A DNA stretch of 64,000 nucleotides from Wolfiporia cocos (taxonomy: Eukaryota; Basidiomycota; Agaricomycetes; Polyporales; Phaeolaceae), in assembly GCA_029448655.1 (NCBI GenBank), contig JACCLO010000004.1, forward strand, positions 248,001 to 312,000, read 5' to 3'. The notes under the pieces were generated by a model. The model worked only from the letters and a program-made list of their open reading frames with translations. It searched no databases and was not told the origin of the DNA. This document shows, in pieces, positions 51,842 to 62,289 of this stretch; the stretch's first letter is position 1; each line of letters starts with the position of its first letter. Made by a program: the position numbers and the translations under genes.

Positions 51842-53839
51842 ATGTCTTCCACCTCCTCCGTCAGCACCCCCCTCGCTCCCCGCAAGATGCGCCTCCGCTC
51901 AGAAGGCCCGGTGACACCGGTAGCTGGTCCCTCGGGAACCCAGCAACTGGTGACGCTGGAGCACCTAAGCGAGGGAGAAGAAGAAGAAGAGGAAGAGGAA
52001 GAGGAAATGCCGGAGTTCGCTCCCCCGCAAAGGGAATCTCCGACCAACCCCATGGGTACACGCCCAGGCTCCCCCATTGCCGGATACCCACCGGCTCGTC
52101 GAACTCGCCCTATCGGGCCCGCCACCACCCTGGAAATGGAATTTTCGGGTCCGACACGACAGACCAATGTCGCTGTCGAGAACAACCTCAAGGCGTACCT
52201 TCCTGAGGAGGAACACCACAAGGTGGATGGGTCCATACATGGGCCAATCATCGATGCCGCCGTACAACGAAGTGCGGCCATAAGCCATGATACCACCGAC
52301 ACCCTAGGTCGAATGGTGCACGCCCGCCTGGAGCGTATCCATGGAAGAATCGACTCCCTGGTTGGGCAATCCAGGGCAATCGAACAGAAGGCCCAAGACG
52401 AGCTACACGAAGCGGTCAATTCGGTCCGCAACGAGGTACTGTCCACCCTGGTGGACCTCGGCAAGGAACTCCGACAGGAGTACACCGCCAAGTTCACCAC
52501 GCTGGAAAAGGAGCTCCGGAAGGACTACCGGTCCCGGCTCGACGACCTCGAGGATGCGTTCGCCGAGCGCATGGAGAAGGTTGACGAGGAACTTCGGAGA
52601 ATTCGCAAGAATCCCTCCGTTCCCAACCCTCCCGGTGTCCGCACGCCCCCGGAAGACCCGGCACCGGCCCCAGGCAATGCTCAAGCCCGTGCAGCCGAGG
52701 CCGCTGCCGCCGCACAAGCTGCAGCCGCTGCTGCAGCAGCCGTCGCCCCGCAGATTCCAGGTCTGCCTCAAAACCTGAAAATCCCTCCTCCCCCCGAATT
52801 CTCTGGCTCATCTGGAAAGGTGACTGCGCAGGAATGGGTGGAGAAGATGGGTCTCTATTTCGGCACTCTCCGTGTCTACGACGACCACGACCGCATTACC
52901 ACCGCCCTGTTCCGAGTAACCGGGGACGCCTACAAGTTTTTCTCCCCTCTTATCAAAAAGGCAGGAAACGGCGAACCACTCGGCACATGGGAGGACTTCA
53001 CCAAGTCGGTGATGGTCCAGTACGGTAAAATGACGGACAAGGAAATCGCGAAGAAGGAAATCCGAGGTTACTACGGTACCAAGGGCAAGGAACTCGCCGA
53101 ATCAAATTATTTCAATTACTGCGAGCGTTTCCGTACCCTCGGCCGCCTATCGGAAACCGCCAACGAGACCCTGGTATGGGAGTTCACCGAAACACTCCCC
53201 GAAAAGGTTAAGGACACCTTGAACGTCCTCGGTAAGACCCCATTCTTCAAGGCCCCGACCGACATCGAGCCCCTCATCGACTTCGCTCTGGAAATGTACC
53301 AAACGTCATATCCAGACAAAATCAAGGGTTCAATCTTCGAGAAGGCCGGTAAGAAGGACTCGGCCCCTGCCGAAAAGAAGGAGACGTCCTCCGCTTCTGC
53401 AAAGAAGTCGGAGAAAAAGAAGGACAAGGGAAAGGCGCCCGCCAAAGCCCCCGCCGACACCACCAACGCCGTCTGCACATACTGCAAGCAGACAGGACAT
53501 TACTTCAACAAATGTCCTAAGCTTGCGGCAGACAAGGCCGCGGGAACATTCGTGCCTGCCGCTCAGCGGGCCGAACAACAAAGGGCGAAGGATGCAGCTG
53601 CCGCGTCTGGAAAGACCACGGCTGCTCCTTCGGGTAGTGGAAAGGGACAGGCTTCTGGCAAGAAGCCGTACTCGGCGCCCCCCGCGGATGGCAAGACGTA
53701 TCGTGCCCGAACGATCTGGGAAGAAGTGACAGCTGACTCAAGCTCAGCAGGACCCTCGGCCCCCGCCACCACCGTCGCCAATGTCGGGACCATCTCGGTT
53801 CCCCTCGCCCCAACCACACGTCTCGAAGACGTTCTGTGA
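51842..53839 (+). CDS. gag of A2 (full length)
   Basis: 665 codons from ATG 51842. A glutamate-rich stretch (about residues 42-55), helical region, capsid-like domain (about 330-480; QEWVEKMGLYFGTLRVYDDH ... MYQTSYPDKIKG), lysine-rich linker and a CCHC knuckle CTYCKQTGHYFNKC (residues 545-558). The C-terminal tail missing in A1 is present (ASGKKPYSAPPADGKTYRAR) and overlaps the start of pol by 59 nt. The N-terminal third is more diverged from A1 than the rest, suggesting faster change or recombination there. Confidence 0.94.
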   Translation: MSSTSSVSTPLAPRKMRLRSEGPVTPVAGPSGTQQLVTLEHLSEGEEEEEEEEEEMPEFAPPQRESPTNPMGTRPGSPIAGYPPARRTRPIGPATTLEMEFSGPTRQTNVAVENNLKAYLPEEEHHKVDGSIHGPIIDAAVQRSAAISHDTTDTLGRMVHARLERIHGRIDSLVGQSRAIEQKAQDELHEAVNSVRNEVLSTLVDLGKELRQEYTAKFTTLEKELRKDYRSRLDDLEDAFAERMEKVDEELRRIRKNPSVPNPPGVRTPPEDPAPAPGNAQARAAEAAAAAQAAAAAAAAVAPQIPGLPQNLKIPPPPEFSGSSGKVTAQEWVEKMGLYFGTLRVYDDHDRITTALFRVTGDAYKFFSPLIKKAGNGEPLGTWEDFTKSVMVQYGKMTDKEIAKKEIRGYYGTKGKELAESNYFNYCERFRTLGRLSETANETLVWEFTETLPEKVKDTLNVLGKTPFFKAPTDIEPLIDFALEMYQTSYPDKIKGSIFEKAGKKDSAPAEKKETSSASAKKSEKKKDKGKAPAKAPADTTNAVCTYCKQTGHYFNKCPKLAADKAAGTFVPAAQRAEQQRAKDAAAASGKTTAAPSGSGKGQASGKKPYSAPPADGKTYRARTIWEEVTADSSSAGPSAPATTVANVGTISVPLAPTTRLEDVL

Positions 53840-56800
53840 AGAACACACCAGCCCCGCAGCGGCTGGGAGTGTACAGCGCCCCGAAGAGGCGCACCTCTAC
53901 GAAGAGGCTTCACAGAGACCCCTTATCTTGTGGGAAGATAAGACGGTCGTACGTCACCCGGTATCCCATCTCGGTATATTCGGTAACTCGGCAATGGACT
54001 TTGCCCGGAGGACAAGGACACTAGCTACACGTGCCCCTCCTGTAAAATACTTTTATCCTGACCCGCTCGCGTCGAAGTTTTTCACTTTGTATAATGTACA
54101 TGGAAACGATTCTCGAGACGACAATAAATCGTTCTCTATCGAAGTGGAACTGTGGGTATATGGAAAGAAAGTAAACGCCATGGCATTAATCGACACCGGT
54201 GCATCAATAAGCGTCATAGATAAGAAACTCGTCCATGAGGAAAAGTTAGTCACTCAGAAACTACCTTCGCCTCTCGAGATTCGCAACGCCGACGGTACCT
54301 CTAATACCGCCGGTAATATCAATATGGCAGTAAAAGCTTATATGGTGCACGAGGAACACAAGTCCACCGAATTCTTGTACGTAATGGACGTACAGAATGC
54401 GGATGTGATCCTCGGATATGATTGGTTCCTGAAACACAACCCGGACTTCAACTGGCCGGAAGGAACCTTCACATATCGGTGTACGGAAAAATGCAAACAT
54501 GGCAAACGGGTTTCGATTTCTGAGGAAGAGGACGAAATCGAACCCCGCAACATCTATCAGATCATCAATGACTTTCCAATAGATTTTCTCGGCTTAGAGG
54601 AGCCGGAGAATCCCTTTGTCGCTTGGGTGAACACCCTTGACGAAGGAACGGAACTCCTTATCGATGCCATTCAGTCGATAACGGAGAAGTCGGATGATGA
54701 ATTCCTGACAGATGCGGATCTCCAGAAATGGAAATCCTTGGTTCCGGAGGAATACCAGGAGTTTGGTCCCACGGTATTTTCTCAACGCGCATCCGAAAGG
54801 ATGCCCGAACGGAAACCATACGACCACGCCATCGACTTCCCCGATGACGCGGTACTACCGCCCCCAAGTAAGGCATACAAGATGTCTCCTCAGGAGGCGA
54901 ACTCGCTAGATCAGTGGATTCAGGAAGAGTTACGGAAGGGCTACATCCGACACTCGAAATCCCCGATCGCGAGCCCGGTCTTCTTCGTCCCTAAAAAAGA
55001 CGGCGGAGCCCGAATGGTAGTCGATTACCGGAAAGTAAACGACTTAACCATTAAAAACAGGTACCCTCTCCCACGCATAGACGAGCTTATCGATAAGCTT
55101 AGCCAGGCTTCGATATTTACGAAGCTCGACTTGCGTTGGGGTTACAACAACGTAAGAATCAAGGAGGGAGATGAATGGAAGACCGCATTCATTACGCCTA
55201 ACGGCCTTTACGAAGCCGTAGTCATGTACTTCGGTTTTTGTAATGCACCCAGCACGTTCCAACACATGATGAACGATATCCTAGGTGACCTTATCAGAGA
55301 AGGAAAGGTCATTGTCTACCTAGACGACATCCTTGTGTTCGGAAACGACCTGTTGGAACACCGTCGTATTGTCAAGCAAGTATTACAAATCTTGCAAGAC
55401 AACGACTTGTTCGCGAAGCCTGAAAAGTGCTTCTTCGAACAAAGCAGTATTGAATACCTGGGAATGATCATTTCCAAAGGAAAAGTCGAAATGGACCCTA
55501 AGAAGGTAGCCGGCGTAATGGACTGGCCTACACCTGCCAAGGTGAAGGACGTCCAGGCCTTTGTTGGCTTCGCCAACTACTACCGTCGGTTCATTAAAGA
55601 TTTCTCCAAAGTGGTTAAGCCGTTAACCGAACTGTCCAAGAAAAACACGCAATGGAACTGGGGACCCGAACAAGCGGAAGCCTTCCAAACTCTCAAGGAA
55701 GCTTTCACATCGGCTCCAATACTCCGGATCCCAGATCAGGAGTCCCCGTTCCGCGTGGAAGCGGATTCTTCCGATTACGCAACTGGTGCAGTGCTATCGC
55801 AATACTCTTCGGAGGATAAGCTCTGGCACCCGGTAGCCTTTTACTCGAAATCTCTATCAGCACCCGAAAGGAACTATGAGATTTACGATAAGGAGTTGCT
55901 CGCAATCATCCGCGCTCTAGAGGAATGGAGACATTACCTCGAGGGACATCCACATAAATTCGAAGTATGGTCGGATCATCTCAATCTGACATATTTCAAA
56001 TCGGCACAACGGCTAACCCGGAGACAGGCACGTTGGAGTCTTTACCTGACAAGGTTCAACTTCACCATGTGTCACAAACCCGGTAAAACAATGCTTACGG
56101 CTGATCCTCTGTCACGGAGGCCAGACCATGAGGAGGGGGTGGAACTCGACAATCGCGATCAAATTTTGCTGAAACCGGAATACTTTACGGTTAGGGCGCT
56201 AGAAGCGTCCCAGCAGGAGATACAATCAGGCGACGAGGACCTTCTCCGACAAATCCGACAAGCCCTCATGGACGATCAAATTACCAAAGATTACCAGGAA
56301 CTACTGAAAAGTGGTCCCAAGGAATTCGGTAAAGATCTCCAGGAATGGAACATGGAGGCCGGATTACTCCTCAGACGAGGAAAAGTGTACGTTCCAAAAG
56401 AGCCTAAAGAATTGCGCACGAAGATTCTGGAGTTACATCATGACCATGTGACTGCTGGACACTTCGGACGATGGAAGACCTATGAACTTCTATCACGTAA
56501 TTACTGGTGGCCTGGAATGACCACGATGGTAAAGCAATACGTGGAAGGTTGTGACACATGTCAACGCATGAAGAACCACAACCAGACCCCGTACGGACCC
56601 CTGCAACCGCTCCCAGTTCCGGAAGCACCTTGGGACACCGTCACAATTGACCTTATCGTCCACTTACCGCCCAGCGGCGAATTGAAACAATTCAATGCTA
56701 TTATGGTAATAGTGGACCGGCTTACCAAACGAGCACATTTCATTCCCACGTCCGACAAAATAACGGCAAAAGAATTAGCGAACCTCCTGTACCTTCGGAT

Positions 56801-58316
56801 CTATCCGAACCACGGACTTCCGAAACAAATCATTTCGGATAGAGGCCCGCAATTCGCAGCCGCCTTATTCAAGGGATGGTGTGAACAATTGGGAATCCAA
56901 CGGTCAATGACAACCGCCTATCACCCGCAAGCGGATGGCCAGACGGAGAGAGTTAACCAGATCCTGGAACAATATCTTAGATGTTACATCGATGTTATTC
57001 AGAAGGATAACTGGTCATGGTTTCTCCCAACGGCTGAATTCGCGTACAACAACGCGGCTAGTGAGACAACAAAGAATAGCCCATTCTTTGTCGAACTAGG
57101 AAGGCACCCTAATGCAGGACCTACGAATTTACGTCCAACACCATACACGGACCTAAATGTCATTGCTTACGAACGATGGTCAGCACAAGAACAAGCTAAG
57201 GCAGCAATGAAACTGGCTGCTGAACGCTGGTCTTGGTACTACGATCAACATAAGCGCTCGGTACCGTTTAAAGTCGGCGACAAAGTTCTCGTTGACGCCC
57301 GAAGCTGGCAAGACTCCGAAAGAAGTCTTAGTCCACGCTATTTGGGACCATTTAGGATAATTGAACAATTATCTCCGGTCACCTTTAGGGTACACATGGA
57401 CGAGCAATACAGGGCTTACCACCCAGTATTCCACGCTTCCAAGTTGGTCATGTACAAGGACCCGGTGCATCAGAAAAAACCAGAGCCTCAACCAGAAATG
57501 GTCGACGGCGAGGAGTTATGGGAAGTCGAGAAGATCTTAGATCATCGTCTCCGCGCAGGAAGAGTTGAATACAGAATCCGTTGGAAGGGATTCGGTATCA
57601 ATGACGACTCCTGGGTACGCGAAGCGGATCTCGACTCGGCATACGACATTTTGCAGGAATACAAGGCTTCACACCCTATTCCAATGCAGGATGTCCCCCT
57701 CAGGCGATCAGCTAGAAGGAAAGAAGCAGTTCATGTCTTCGACCCTGACAGCGACGACTGGGAAGCCGACGAATGCACGTGGCCAGACGACTGGCCGCAG
57801 TATCGCGAAGAATTTGCGAAGGATCCTAAGCAACGCATGGTTAGACACCCCGACGGGGGATGGATGTCAGCGGACATTAACCAAAACGCAGACTTGAAAA
57901 TCGTAGTCGGCGAAGGCGGCCGAATGCCGGAAAAAGGAACCAAGGACTCGGTTGGGTTTGACCTGTACACTGCAACAGGCGACGTTCTGCCAGCTCACGG
58001 GCAGACAGAATACAACACCAAACTGAAGATCCAGGTACCTTTCGGCACTTACGGACGTATCGCCCCCCGCTCTAGTCTCGCACGCAAAGGCATAGACGTA
58101 ATGGGTGGCGTTATCGACCACGATTATCAAGGCGAAGTAATCATCATTCTCCGGAATCACTCCGACATATCTATCGATATTCGGGCCGGCGATAAGATTG
58201 CCCAGCTCATCTGCGAAGTTGCCAAGAACCCGCACATTACGCTACACGGAAAATCTTACTTTGAAAAGATTAAATCCGAGCGCGGTACTGGTGGTTTCGG
58301 CTCCACAGGAAAGTAA
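53781..58316 (+). CDS. pol of A2: PR-RT-RNaseH-IN-chromodomain-dUTPase (intact)
   Basis: 1511 codons from ATG 53781, +1 to gag and overlapping its last 59 nt, so it may be made by +1 frameshifting or by reinitiation at this ATG. Protease Asp138 (ALIDTGAS), RT YLDD at 513-516, RNase H Asp662 (EADSSDY), integrase finger from His886 (HHDHVTAGHF) to CDTCQRMK, catalytic core (TIDLIV, ISDRGPQF, GQTERVN), chromodomain about 1247-1300 (WEVEKILDHRL, RIRWKGFG), dUTPase about 1385-1511 with all five motifs, ending RGTGGFGSTGK. No stop, frameshift or missing catalytic residue seen. Chromodomain plus dUTPase in one Ty3/gypsy polyprotein is uncommon. Confidence 0.97.
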   Translation: MSGPSRFPSPQPHVSKTFCEEHTSPAAAGSVQRPEEAHLYEEASQRPLILWEDKTVVRHPVSHLGIFGNSAMDFARRTRTLATRAPPVKYFYPDPLASKFFTLYNVHGNDSRDDNKSFSIEVELWVYGKKVNAMALIDTGASISVIDKKLVHEEKLVTQKLPSPLEIRNADGTSNTAGNINMAVKAYMVHEEHKSTEFLYVMDVQNADVILGYDWFLKHNPDFNWPEGTFTYRCTEKCKHGKRVSISEEEDEIEPRNIYQIINDFPIDFLGLEEPENPFVAWVNTLDEGTELLIDAIQSITEKSDDEFLTDADLQKWKSLVPEEYQEFGPTVFSQRASERMPERKPYDHAIDFPDDAVLPPPSKAYKMSPQEANSLDQWIQEELRKGYIRHSKSPIASPVFFVPKKDGGARMVVDYRKVNDLTIKNRYPLPRIDELIDKLSQASIFTKLDLRWGYNNVRIKEGDEWKTAFITPNGLYEAVVMYFGFCNAPSTFQHMMNDILGDLIREGKVIVYLDDILVFGNDLLEHRRIVKQVLQILQDNDLFAKPEKCFFEQSSIEYLGMIISKGKVEMDPKKVAGVMDWPTPAKVKDVQAFVGFANYYRRFIKDFSKVVKPLTELSKKNTQWNWGPEQAEAFQTLKEAFTSAPILRIPDQESPFRVEADSSDYATGAVLSQYSSEDKLWHPVAFYSKSLSAPERNYEIYDKELLAIIRALEEWRHYLEGHPHKFEVWSDHLNLTYFKSAQRLTRRQARWSLYLTRFNFTMCHKPGKTMLTADPLSRRPDHEEGVELDNRDQILLKPEYFTVRALEASQQEIQSGDEDLLRQIRQALMDDQITKDYQELLKSGPKEFGKDLQEWNMEAGLLLRRGKVYVPKEPKELRTKILELHHDHVTAGHFGRWKTYELLSRNYWWPGMTTMVKQYVEGCDTCQRMKNHNQTPYGPLQPLPVPEAPWDTVTIDLIVHLPPSGELKQFNAIMVIVDRLTKRAHFIPTSDKITAKELANLLYLRIYPNHGLPKQIISDRGPQFAAALFKGWCEQLGIQRSMTTAYHPQADGQTERVNQILEQYLRCYIDVIQKDNWSWFLPTAEFAYNNAASETTKNSPFFVELGRHPNAGPTNLRPTPYTDLNVIAYERWSAQEQAKAAMKLAAERWSWYYDQHKRSVPFKVGDKVLVDARSWQDSERSLSPRYLGPFRIIEQLSPVTFRVHMDEQYRAYHPVFHASKLVMYKDPVHQKKPEPQPEMVDGEELWEVEKILDHRLRAGRVEYRIRWKGFGINDDSWVREADLDSAYDILQEYKASHPIPMQDVPLRRSARRKEAVHVFDPDSDDWEADECTWPDDWPQYREEFAKDPKQRMVRHPDGGWMSADINQNADLKIVVGEGGRMPEKGTKDSVGFDLYTATGDVLPAHGQTEYNTKLKIQVPFGTYGRIAPRSSLARKGIDVMGGVIDHDYQGEVIIILRNHSDISIDIRAGDKIAQLICEVAKNPHITLHGKSYFEKIKSERGTGGFGSTGK

Positions 58317-58322
58317 TCGTTC

Positions 58323-58355
58323 CATTAGGGACAATGAAACCTGAAGAGGGGGTAA
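58323..58355 (+). other. Pre-PPT hairpin and polypurine tract of A2
   Basis: CATT-AGGGAC-AATG (58323-58336), then GAAGAGGGGGTAA directly before the 3' LTR. Confidence 0.75.
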
Positions 58356-59054
58356 TGTCACAAATTTGGGACATGCCACTATTTTTCCCGTATTTTTACC
58401 TATTTATCTGGTATTTCTACAACCTTGTAGACGTTTACGCTGCTAAGCGCCCGACTACACGTACACGCAACCAAACAACACGTACACAACGCGGTATACG
58501 TCCACCTGTCATAACAACACGTACATAATACGCCCGTACGCGTCAATGACTCAGCGGACTAACCTCCGGTGTCACGCGCCTTACTCATATCCCGATACCG
58601 GGCTATGTCAGTACAATTGGATAAGCGGCCCGCTCGTTATCACATGCCAATGCCCTTACGATTACTCATATCCCGATACCGGTATATAAGAATCACATGC
58701 ATGGCTTAATAACGAAGCTACAGCCACTTCCACAACATGGACCTACGGTCCAAACAAACGCTCTTACTGGTGCGGCCATTACCGGCGCACATGGTCTATT
58801 GTAGTTTACGACTTAACCATATTAGTTATGTCTGCGCACAGACCACCTTCATGTTTGGCTCCCTTACCGGTAACCAAACAAAGCATGTATATAAGTAGGG
58901 CTATCACTGCGGATAAGCCTTAGATTTGTTCTCTGCATTCGCACAGTTACATATCATCCCTGCTTGCGCCCACTAGCCTCCTCACCAACCTCCAGCAACT
59001 TCTTCAAGTCGCTTATTAGGTTATAGTGTGAGTCCCACAGTCTAGTCTGTGTCA
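58356..59054 (+). repeat. 3' LTR of A2
   Basis: 699 bp, no difference from the 5' LTR noticed on reading. Followed by the CCGAT duplication and the rest of S5. Confidence 0.95.
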
Positions 59055-59441
59055 CCGATACCGGTATATAAGAATCACATGCATGGCTTACTAACGTAGC
59101 TACAGCCACTTCCACAACACGGACCTACGGACCCAACAAACGTTCTTACTGGTGCGGCCATTACCGGCGCACATGGTCTACTGTAGTTTACGACTTAGCT
59201 GTATTAGTTATGTCTGCGCACAGACCGTCTAACTGTTTGGCTCCTCTCCGAGTAACCAAACAAAGCATGTATATAAGTAGGGCTATCACTGCGGATAAGC
59301 CTTAGATTTGTTCTCTGCATTCGCACAGTTACATACCATCTCTGCTTGCGCCCACTAGCCTCCTCACCAACCTCAAGCAACTCCTTCAAGTCGCCTATTA
59401 GGTTATAGTGTGAGTCCCACAGTCTAGTCTGTGTCAGCCTT

Positions 59442-60533
59442 GTCAGGCTTCAACGTAGCCTTCTCGGCTGCCTTGGCAGGCGCCGAGTCCTTCTTCTTTT
59501 CCTCCTCAAAGATCTTGCCCTTGAGTTTCTCCGGGTACTGGCGCTTGTAGAGATCGAGCGCCATGTCGAGGTACACCTCCCAGTCCGTTAGCAGGTTGAA
59601 ATTTGGGACCGATTCTAGGGTCGCCAATGTTTCTCGGACTTTGTCTGGGAGAATCCTCTTGATTTGGCTGAGCAACGTCTTGTTGTCAGCCTTGGCGAGT
59701 CGGGCCAGGGTTCGCAGTTTCTGGGCCCAGGTGAAGAAGTCGTTCTTGATCTTCGCCTTTCCTTCATCGCCGTAGTACCCTTTGATCTCCTTCTCGGCAA
59801 GTTCCTTGTCCGTCTTTTTCCCGTACACCTTTTCGATCGTTTCCGAGAAAGTCACCCAGGTGTGACCTGATGGCTGGCCGGCTGCGATTTTGTCTACAAC
59901 CGGGGACATGTATTGATACGCCTGGCCTGTCAGTCTCAACAGGGCCTGGCGGACCTTGTCCTCATCCTGGGTGATCCCGGTGTCCACGAAGTACATTCCC
60001 ATTTTCTGGATCCACTCCTTTGATGAGATGGAGTCCTTGGGGCCTTCGTATTTCGGGGGCTGGATCGGTTTTTTCGTGACGGTGATGTGTGTCGTCCCTG
60101 ACCTGGAGGGTTGGGCCTTCAGGGCGTCTAGCTCCTTCTGGAGCGTGTCCAATTTGTTCGTTAGCGCCTGGACTTCGGCGCCAGTGGTGGTTGCGTTGCC
60201 AGGGTCCCCGTGAGGAAGCCCTTGACTTGCTTCTCAAGCTTGTCAAGGCGAAGCCCCGTTAATTCGTCGAGACGTGTGCGGAGGGTTGCGTTCTCTTCTA
60301 GAACATCGATTTTTTCTTGAACTGTGGCGTTAAACGCCCTCAGCTCGTTCGTCTTGCTCCAGACTTGTTCCATCTGGACGTCGGCCCTGGCCTTGTACTT
60401 GGTCAGGTTCGCCATGACATAGTTCCCGGCGTGGTACTTTGCCGCCTTGACCGCGTTGATGCTCAATGCGAGCATGGCTGGCGTGTAGCCTTCCATGCCC
60501 CCGGCTACACTTTGCTCATATTCGAGCGGGGTA
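59442..60533 (-). pseudogene. M gag, N-terminal and capsid segment
   Basis: Begins inside or just right of S6 (61238-61257) and runs leftward: YTPAMLALSINAVKAAKYHA, then a helical part (DVLEENATLRTRLDELTGLR), then after a 1-nt frameshift near 60205 the capsid-like region (SSKEWIQKMGMYFVDTGITQ ... DLYKRQYPEKLKGKIFEE), interrupted by S5. It corresponds to EWVEKMGLYF and MYQTSYPDKIKG of A2. After S6 is removed, its frame is continuous with that of ORF1, separated by a TAA at 61258-61260. Confidence 0.82.
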
Positions 60534-60538
60534 GTGCC

Positions 60539-61237
60539 TGACACAGACTAGACTGTGGGACTCACACTATAACCTAATAGGCGACTTGAAGGAGTTGCTT
60601 GAGGTTGGTGAGGAGGCTAGTGGGCGCAAGCAGAGATGATATGTAACTGTGCGAATGCAGAGAACAAATCTAAGGCTTATCCGCAGTGATAGCCCTACTT
60701 ATATACATGCGTTGTTTGGTTACCGGTAAGGGAACCAAACATGAAGGTGGTCTGTGCGCAGACATAACTAATATGGTTAAGTCGTAAACTACAATAGACC
60801 ATGTGCGCCGGTAATGGCCGCACCAGTAGGATCGTTTGTTTGGACCGTAGGTCCATGTTGTGGAAGTGGCTGTAGCTTCGTTAGTAATCCATGCATGTGA
60901 TTCTTATACCCCGGTATCGGGGTATGAGTAATCGTAAGGTCATTGGCATGTGATAACGAGCGAACCGCTTATCCAATTGTACTGACATAACCCGGTATCG
61001 GGGTATGAGTAAAGCGCGTGACACCGGAGGTTAGTCCGCTGAGTCATTGACGCGTACAAGCGTGTTATGTACGTGTTGTTATGACAAGTGGACGTATACC
61101 GCGTTGTGTACGTGTTGTTTGGTTGCATGTACGTGTAGACGGGCGCTTAGCAGCGTAAATGTCTACAAGGTTGTAGAAATACCAGATAAATAGGTAAAAA
61201 TACGGGAAAAATAGTGGCATGTCCCAAATCTGTGACA
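60539..61237 (-). mobile_element. Solo LTR S6 (699 bp), A family
   Basis: Flanked by GTGCC (60534-60538, 61238-61242) near the start of M gag. Same length and ends as the A2 LTR but with several substitutions. Carries TATATAAG and AGATTTGTTCT on the minus strand. Confidence 0.92.
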
Positions 61238-61257
61238 GTGCCCGAGAGGACTGCGGG

Positions 61258-61673
61258 TTACAACGTCGCTGGCTCGAACGTCGGAAGGAAAGCGGGCAGG
61301 GTCCCGCATAGGGTCTGCCGGCTTGCTTCTTCCTCCGACCTGGTCGGGGACCGTTCTGGGGTGCAACGGGCGTTACGGGGAGTGCCAGACTCCTCGTCTC
61401 CGGACTCGCTGGGCGAGTACCAGTATACGTCTCCGTAGAGACAGATAATTTCCGATAACAGCATCGGGAGTGCGTATTCATTCCACTTGTACCACGAGAT
61501 GTGGTTGCGAGTGGAATCCTCGCCGTGGTACTTGATGTAGGCGATGTGATTGATCCTCATCGTCCTACGTACCTCGTGCGGAATTGAGTTGAACGTTGTG
61601 ATGCTCCCCCCAGTTCTGATGCCGAAAACTACACGCAAGTAGTCCATGAGACATGTTTGTGCTCCGGGCCAAG
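61258..61673 (-). pseudogene. M ORF1, main part
   Basis: Frame from S7 to TAA 61258: CLMDYLRVVFGIRTGGSITT, MRINHIAYIKYHGED, HISWYKWNEYALPMLLSEII, VYWYSPSESGD and a basic Ser/Thr-rich tail. Its first 32 codons lie right of S7 (62290-62380). The D copy matches along the whole conserved part, so this was a real gene of about 165 residues between ORF0 and gag. A1 and A2 have no equivalent. Family unknown. Confidence 0.75.
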
Positions 61674-62284
61674 TGACACAGATGACCTGTGGGACTCACT
61701 AGTATCACACTTGAGGGCTTGAGAGGGCGAAAGGCGAGTGTGAGGGGAGGTAAGAGGCAAGCTAGTGGTAGTAGAGCACTGGATTGCAGAGCAAGAGAAC
61801 GAATCTGAGGTATTACCGCAGATAAGTCTCAGCTTATATATACATGGTGTTTGGTACCATAGAGGTAACCAAACAGTACGTTGGTCTGTGCGCCGTAATG
61901 CGCCAGAACCGCTAAGTCACTATTTTACTAGTAGACCATGCTCGCCGGTAATGGCCGAGCCAGTAAGAAACTGTGTAAGGACCCGTGGGTCCGTGTTGTC
62001 GTTGTGGCTGCGACGTATGAGTAAGCAGCGTAATAGCGATGACATAGCCCGATACCGGGATATGAGTCATAATGCTATAGACATGTGATAAAGGGTCGTT
62101 GACATGTGAATGTACAACGGGCCGCTTAGTCGTAGTCGATGAGTAACATGTTATGTACGCGTTGTTATGTCGTGTGGACGTGTATATGAGCGCTTAAGCT
62201 ACATTGCACGGGATTGCTCGTAGAAATACCAGATAAATAGGTAAAAATACGGAAAAAATGCAGGGATGTCCCAAATCTGTGACA
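61674..62284 (-). mobile_element. Solo LTR S7 (611 bp) in M ORF1
   Basis: Flanked by CCAAG (61669-61673, 62285-62289). Distant A-family relative: shared GTCCCAAATCTGTGACA, TTTGGTACC...GGTAACCAAAC arms and TATATA on the minus strand. U5 hairpin CACAG/CTGTG. Confidence 0.9.
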
Positions 62285-62289
62285 CCAAG

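Larger units (their letters stand above)
49052..59054 (+). mobile_element. LTR retrotransposon A2: apparently intact chromovirus
   Basis: A complete 10,003-bp element with duplication CCGAT (49047-49051, 59055-59059). The LTRs (699 bp) look identical by eye. ORF0, gag and pol are all open, with PBS, leader and polypurine tract in place. It is the best candidate for a currently mobile element in the window and a possible protein donor for C and F. Confidence 0.95.
48739..59436 (+). mobile_element. Solo LTR S5 of the A family, split by A2
   Basis: LTR parts 48739-49051 and 59060-59436 (about 690 bp together) with outer duplication GCCTT (48734-48738, 59437-59441) in M gag. A2 entered at CCGAT. 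S5 has a short deletion in its start (GGGACATGTTCCCG) and is older than A2. Confidence 0.9.
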
